NCBI GenBank assembly: GCA_020050835.1
Contig: JAGVKB010000129.1
Location: 1-64,000, forward strand
Origin: Candidatus Obscuribacterales bacterium
GTDB lineage: Bacteria; Cyanobacteriota; Vampirovibrionia; Obscuribacterales; Obscuribacteraceae
Reading direction: 5' to 3'
DNA length: 64,000 bases
The position numbers were made by a program, and so were the translations under genes. The notes below the pieces were generated by a model. That model worked only from the letters and a program-made list of their open reading frames with translations, made no database searches and had not been told where the DNA came from. Position 1 is the stretch's first letter, and every line of letters begins with the position of its first letter. Below are positions 61,402 through 64,000 of the stretch, piece by piece.

Positions 61402-61826
61402 CTCGTTAAGGCTCGCCGGGGAGTGGTTCCTGACGCTCTGTGTCTGTCTAGCGCTTAAAAGGCCTCCATCTGTCCATATACCCAGGAGAGAGCGTGTTGC
61501 CTCGTCCCGGTTGACTCGAATTTGGTAGAAGTCTGCAACCTTTAACGTCAGTGAACTAACCGACGCAATCAATTTTTTGCCACCACAAGCGATACTGCAT
61601 CGCTGGCTTCGCGCTGGCGTGTGGTGTCACCGGTGGTGTCGTGCTCACGATCCTGAGATGAGATTACAGCACTCCCGGATTACTTCCTAAGCACGATCGT
61701 AATTCAGGGTAATTTTTCGCTTTTGAAAAGACTTGAGCGCTGACCTTCACGGTGTGATGGGTGCGGGCGGACCTTTAAACCGGGGGGATTCTCCCATCCG
61801 ATAGGAGTTCGCTGCACAATTCCACA
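61402..61826. other. Divergent intergenic region upstream of the SF1 helicase
   Basis: About 425 bases. The 5' extension of the secreted-protein frame reaches 61572 but has no support as coding. The rest contains GTGGTGTC-type short direct repeats near 61618-61640. No promoter or RNA gene can be supported. Confidence 0.35.
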
Positions 61827-63791
61827 GTGCATGTCTTGATGCTGCAGCTGTATCATTCGACCGGTGCTGCGGCCCGGAAAGCTTCTGACTTTGTGTCCGG
61901 TTTTGCCGAGTGGAAGATGTCGGACGCTGGAACGGTTTCCAATGCTGAAGTGTGTGTGTCTGGTAGAGCGTGGGATTGTTGGAATCAGCTAATGAGAGAT
62001 GACCTGATTGAGTTTGTTCGGGCAGAGGTAAGCGCCGAGGAGCAGAAAGTGCTAACCGAGCACCAGAGAAGAATTCGTACTCGTGTGAATAACGGGCACT
62101 GCATAACTGGTCTCAAGTTTAAGGAAGTGGACTGCAATGGATACTTCGTCTATTCGTTCAGTGAGAATCTGTCCAAGTTTAGAAGCGGAGATCTTTTGGT
62201 GATAAACGAGGGCAAGCCGCAGGGCGAAGACGTCATGAACAATGGTGTGTTGGTCTGGTTGCAAGATATCGATCACTCGAAACAGCTGATCAAATTGGAC
62301 AAAGACCAGGAGATCGACCCTCCCCGCGGAAGTAGCTGCACTGTGGACATGGGTTTCTATGACTATAACAGCGAGCGCATAAAACATTCGATTGAGCTTG
62401 CCTATGAATCAGATCAGGTTGTGGAATTGCTGGAAGGACGAGTGCGTCTCTGCCGGCCCGATCAATTGAGCGCTACAGACATCGCAAAGAATCGCCAGGA
62501 CTATCCTGGTTTAACGCTGCGACAAAGTCAGGCGTTGGTGAGCTCTGCGTCTGGTCCGGCCACTCTCATTCAGGGTCCTCCTGGCAGTGGCAAAACCTTC
62601 TTGCTTTCACTGATCATAGAGCGCGCTTTGGCCACTGGCGATTCGATTCTCGTCACAGCGCCGACTCATAAGGCGATCGAACATTTGCTGACGATGGTGG
62701 CGGAGCGGCTTCCGGAGAGCGACCTGCCAATAATCAAAATTCAGGGGAAAGGCAAACCAGCGAACCTGTCGCCGCGAATTTCACAGACTAACTTAGATGA
62801 CCCAACTTTACTGGAGTTGAGATCCCCATTTCTGATCGGTGCAACGGTCTATCAGTCCTACCGAATGCATCGGGCCGGTATGCCCAAATTTGACCTGGTG
62901 GTGGTAGATGAAGCCGGGCAGATGACTATAGCTCATGCCATGCCGGCGCTGATCAGCGGAGACCGATATGTGATATCTGGAGATCATCGGCAGTTAAGTC
63001 CGGTGTTCGTCAATCCCGGTGCTCACCCCGATTATCTGAAACGGTCAGTGTTTGAGCATTTGCATGAACACTATTCGTCCGCTACGATCACATTGGATGT
63101 GACATTCCGAATGAACAGTGGTGTTAACGAGTTTCCGAGCAAAGCTTTCTATTCAAGCAAACTTCGCCCTTCTGCCTGCGCGGCAAATCGCGTGTTTGCG
63201 CCTGAGCAGAACGCCTGCGGAGAGTTCTGCGATGTCATCTGCAATGTTGGTGCTGTGACATACCTGGAGCTTGAGCATCAAAACGCACGTCAGAGAGCGG
63301 TCGACGAGGCTGATCTGGTTGCAAGGCTGGCCCGCGATCTGCTTGCGCAGCACCGGGTCGCTCCGAAAGATCTGGCCATTGTATCTCCGCACAGAGCTCA
63401 CAACGAGGCAATTCGGGAGCGGCTACTTGCTCACGTCGGTTCTGAGATGCAATCGAGCGTAAAGGAGCAGCTAGTAGTCGATACCGTCGATCGATTGCAA
63501 GGCCAGGAACGAGATGTGATAATTTTTTCGCTATGCGCATCGGACCGTGAATACGCGATCAGCCGAGCCCAGTTTCTCTACAGCCCCAATCGCTTGAATG
63601 TTGCTATCACGCGGAGTCGGCTCAGGCTATTCCTGGTTGGAAGCAGGTACTTCTTTCCGCACCAGAACGGGATATTGGTCGACTCCAAGCTCCTGAAATT
63701 GTGGGAAAGCTATTACGAATATCTCGTCGAGAACAGGCTCAGGGTTGTCTACAATCAACCGTCTGTTGAGCTCCTGCGAGCGAGCGGCTAG
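61827..63791 (+). CDS. Superfamily 1B DNA/RNA helicase, UPF1/DNA2-like
   Basis: 654 residues from GTG 61827; ATG 61914 or 61992 are equally possible starts because no strong ribosome binding site marks any of them. The N-terminal ~200 residues are beta-rich, like the 1B/OB region of IGHMBP2-type helicases. Motif I is GPPGSGKTFLLSL, Ia VTAPTHKAIEHLL, II VVVDEAGQMT, III ISGDHRQLSP, IV-V DTVDRLQGQERDVIIFS, and VI NVAITRSRLRLFLVGS, all intact. Such helicases translocate 5' to 3'. In bacteria they act in repair or in defence systems with nuclease partners. No nuclease domain is fused here. The next gene begins about 140 bases downstream. Confidence 0.88.
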   Translation: MHVLMLQLYHSTGAAARKASDFVSGFAEWKMSDAGTVSNAEVCVSGRAWDCWNQLMRDDLIEFVRAEVSAEEQKVLTEHQRRIRTRVNNGHCITGLKFKEVDCNGYFVYSFSENLSKFRSGDLLVINEGKPQGEDVMNNGVLVWLQDIDHSKQLIKLDKDQEIDPPRGSSCTVDMGFYDYNSERIKHSIELAYESDQVVELLEGRVRLCRPDQLSATDIAKNRQDYPGLTLRQSQALVSSASGPATLIQGPPGSGKTFLLSLIIERALATGDSILVTAPTHKAIEHLLTMVAERLPESDLPIIKIQGKGKPANLSPRISQTNLDDPTLLELRSPFLIGATVYQSYRMHRAGMPKFDLVVVDEAGQMTIAHAMPALISGDRYVISGDHRQLSPVFVNPGAHPDYLKRSVFEHLHEHYSSATITLDVTFRMNSGVNEFPSKAFYSSKLRPSACAANRVFAPEQNACGEFCDVICNVGAVTYLELEHQNARQRAVDEADLVARLARDLLAQHRVAPKDLAIVSPHRAHNEAIRERLLAHVGSEMQSSVKEQLVVDTVDRLQGQERDVIIFSLCASDREYAISRAQFLYSPNRLNVAITRSRLRLFLVGSRYFFPHQNGILVDSKLLKLWESYYEYLVENRLRVVYNQPSVELLRASG

Positions 63792-63928
63792 TCGCTAGCG
63801 ACAGCGCGACAGCAGACGAGCTTTCCTTCAGTTCTGGCGTGCGTGGGTTTGTACGTCGTAACATTTTTTCAAACGGCATTTACGATTGCGATCGCCCAAT
63901 CCTCAGGAGTGGGTATCCAAGGGAATCA

Positions 63929-64000
63929 TGCCAATCGAAGAATTTAGCAACTGTGCAAGAGCGTATCAGACAATTGGCAGGCAACCAGCTCCAGCTCCAG
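63929..64000 (+). CDS. Start of a gene running off the window
   Basis: ATG 63929 is preceded by AAGGGA and stays open to the last base (24 codons). The translation starts MPIEEFSNCARAYQTIG and moves into alternating Ala-Pro encoded by CAGCTC units, suggesting a Pro-rich linker. Too little is visible to name it. Same strand as the helicase. Confidence 0.4.

Noticed and set aside
63888-63895. GCGATCGC (HIP1-like) octamer
   Set aside because: The octamer also occurs near 16939, 28721, 37283 and 48752, but about five copies in 64 kb is far below the density seen in cyanobacterial HIP1 genomes.

Overview
The window looks like chromosomal DNA of a Gram-negative-type bacterium of moderate GC. My inference is a non-photosynthetic relative of the Cyanobacteria (Vampirovibrionia/Melainabacteria, Obscuribacterales-like). 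The reasons are several membrane-anchored Hanks-type Ser/Thr kinases fused to TPR arrays, many secreted or lipidated TPR proteins, a bifunctional-nuclease (DUF151) protein, an MglA-type GTPase, a CNBD/DUF4388 regulator, a long RecG, and envelope genes (lspA, murA, LapA-like) next to respiratory traces (a cytochrome c lipoprotein). No rRNA, CRISPR array, insertion sequence, integrase or phage gene is visible. Taxonomy is inferred and was not tested by any search.

Layout. 1-5.5 kb: a LysM-like, repeat-containing protein cut by the window edge, a membrane TPR protein, and a membrane protein with DG-rich repeats. 5.5-10 kb: yifB/comM (+), then murA-lysC (-). 10-13.5 kb: a cytochrome c lipoprotein with a structured leader, a membrane protein, a HerA/DUF87 ATPase, an 85-aa protein and tRNA-Leu(GAG). 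13.9-18.6 kb: DUF151 nuclease (+); LapA-like, rluD, lspA, an NTF2-like secreted protein and mdh (all -). 18.8-25.8 kb: an apparent operon of PDZ protein, TIM-barrel isomerase-like protein, GH38 alpha-mannosidase and a kinase-TPR protein.

25.9-42.7 kb is the most distinctive part. A 2552-aa secreted beta-helix protein with two FecR-like modules (-) is followed by a second kinase-TPR protein, a secreted helical-repeat protein, a sensor histidine kinase, a TPR lipoprotein, and a fusion of a response-regulator receiver, a zinc ribbon and a Ser/Thr kinase. The histidine kinase overlaps the lipoprotein gene and the receiver-kinase follows at once. This suggests a route in which a phosphorelay controls a Hanks kinase, with a TPR lipoprotein as an envelope partner.

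42.7-50.5 kb is housekeeping: cobS, a TPR protein and lipA packed head to tail; tpiA, tRNA-Ser(GGA), prfA-prmC, hslO and rpmB. Upstream of both tpiA and prfA sits a related hairpin element whose stem shows a compensatory base change. 50.9-57.8 kb: mglA, recG, a CNBD-DUF4388 regulator and a large TPR protein. 58.5-64 kb: a class III aminotransferase coupled to a 68-aa protein, a secreted protein with a triple RLxRLExxxFG repeat, a UPF1/DNA2-like SF1 helicase, and the start of another gene at the right edge.
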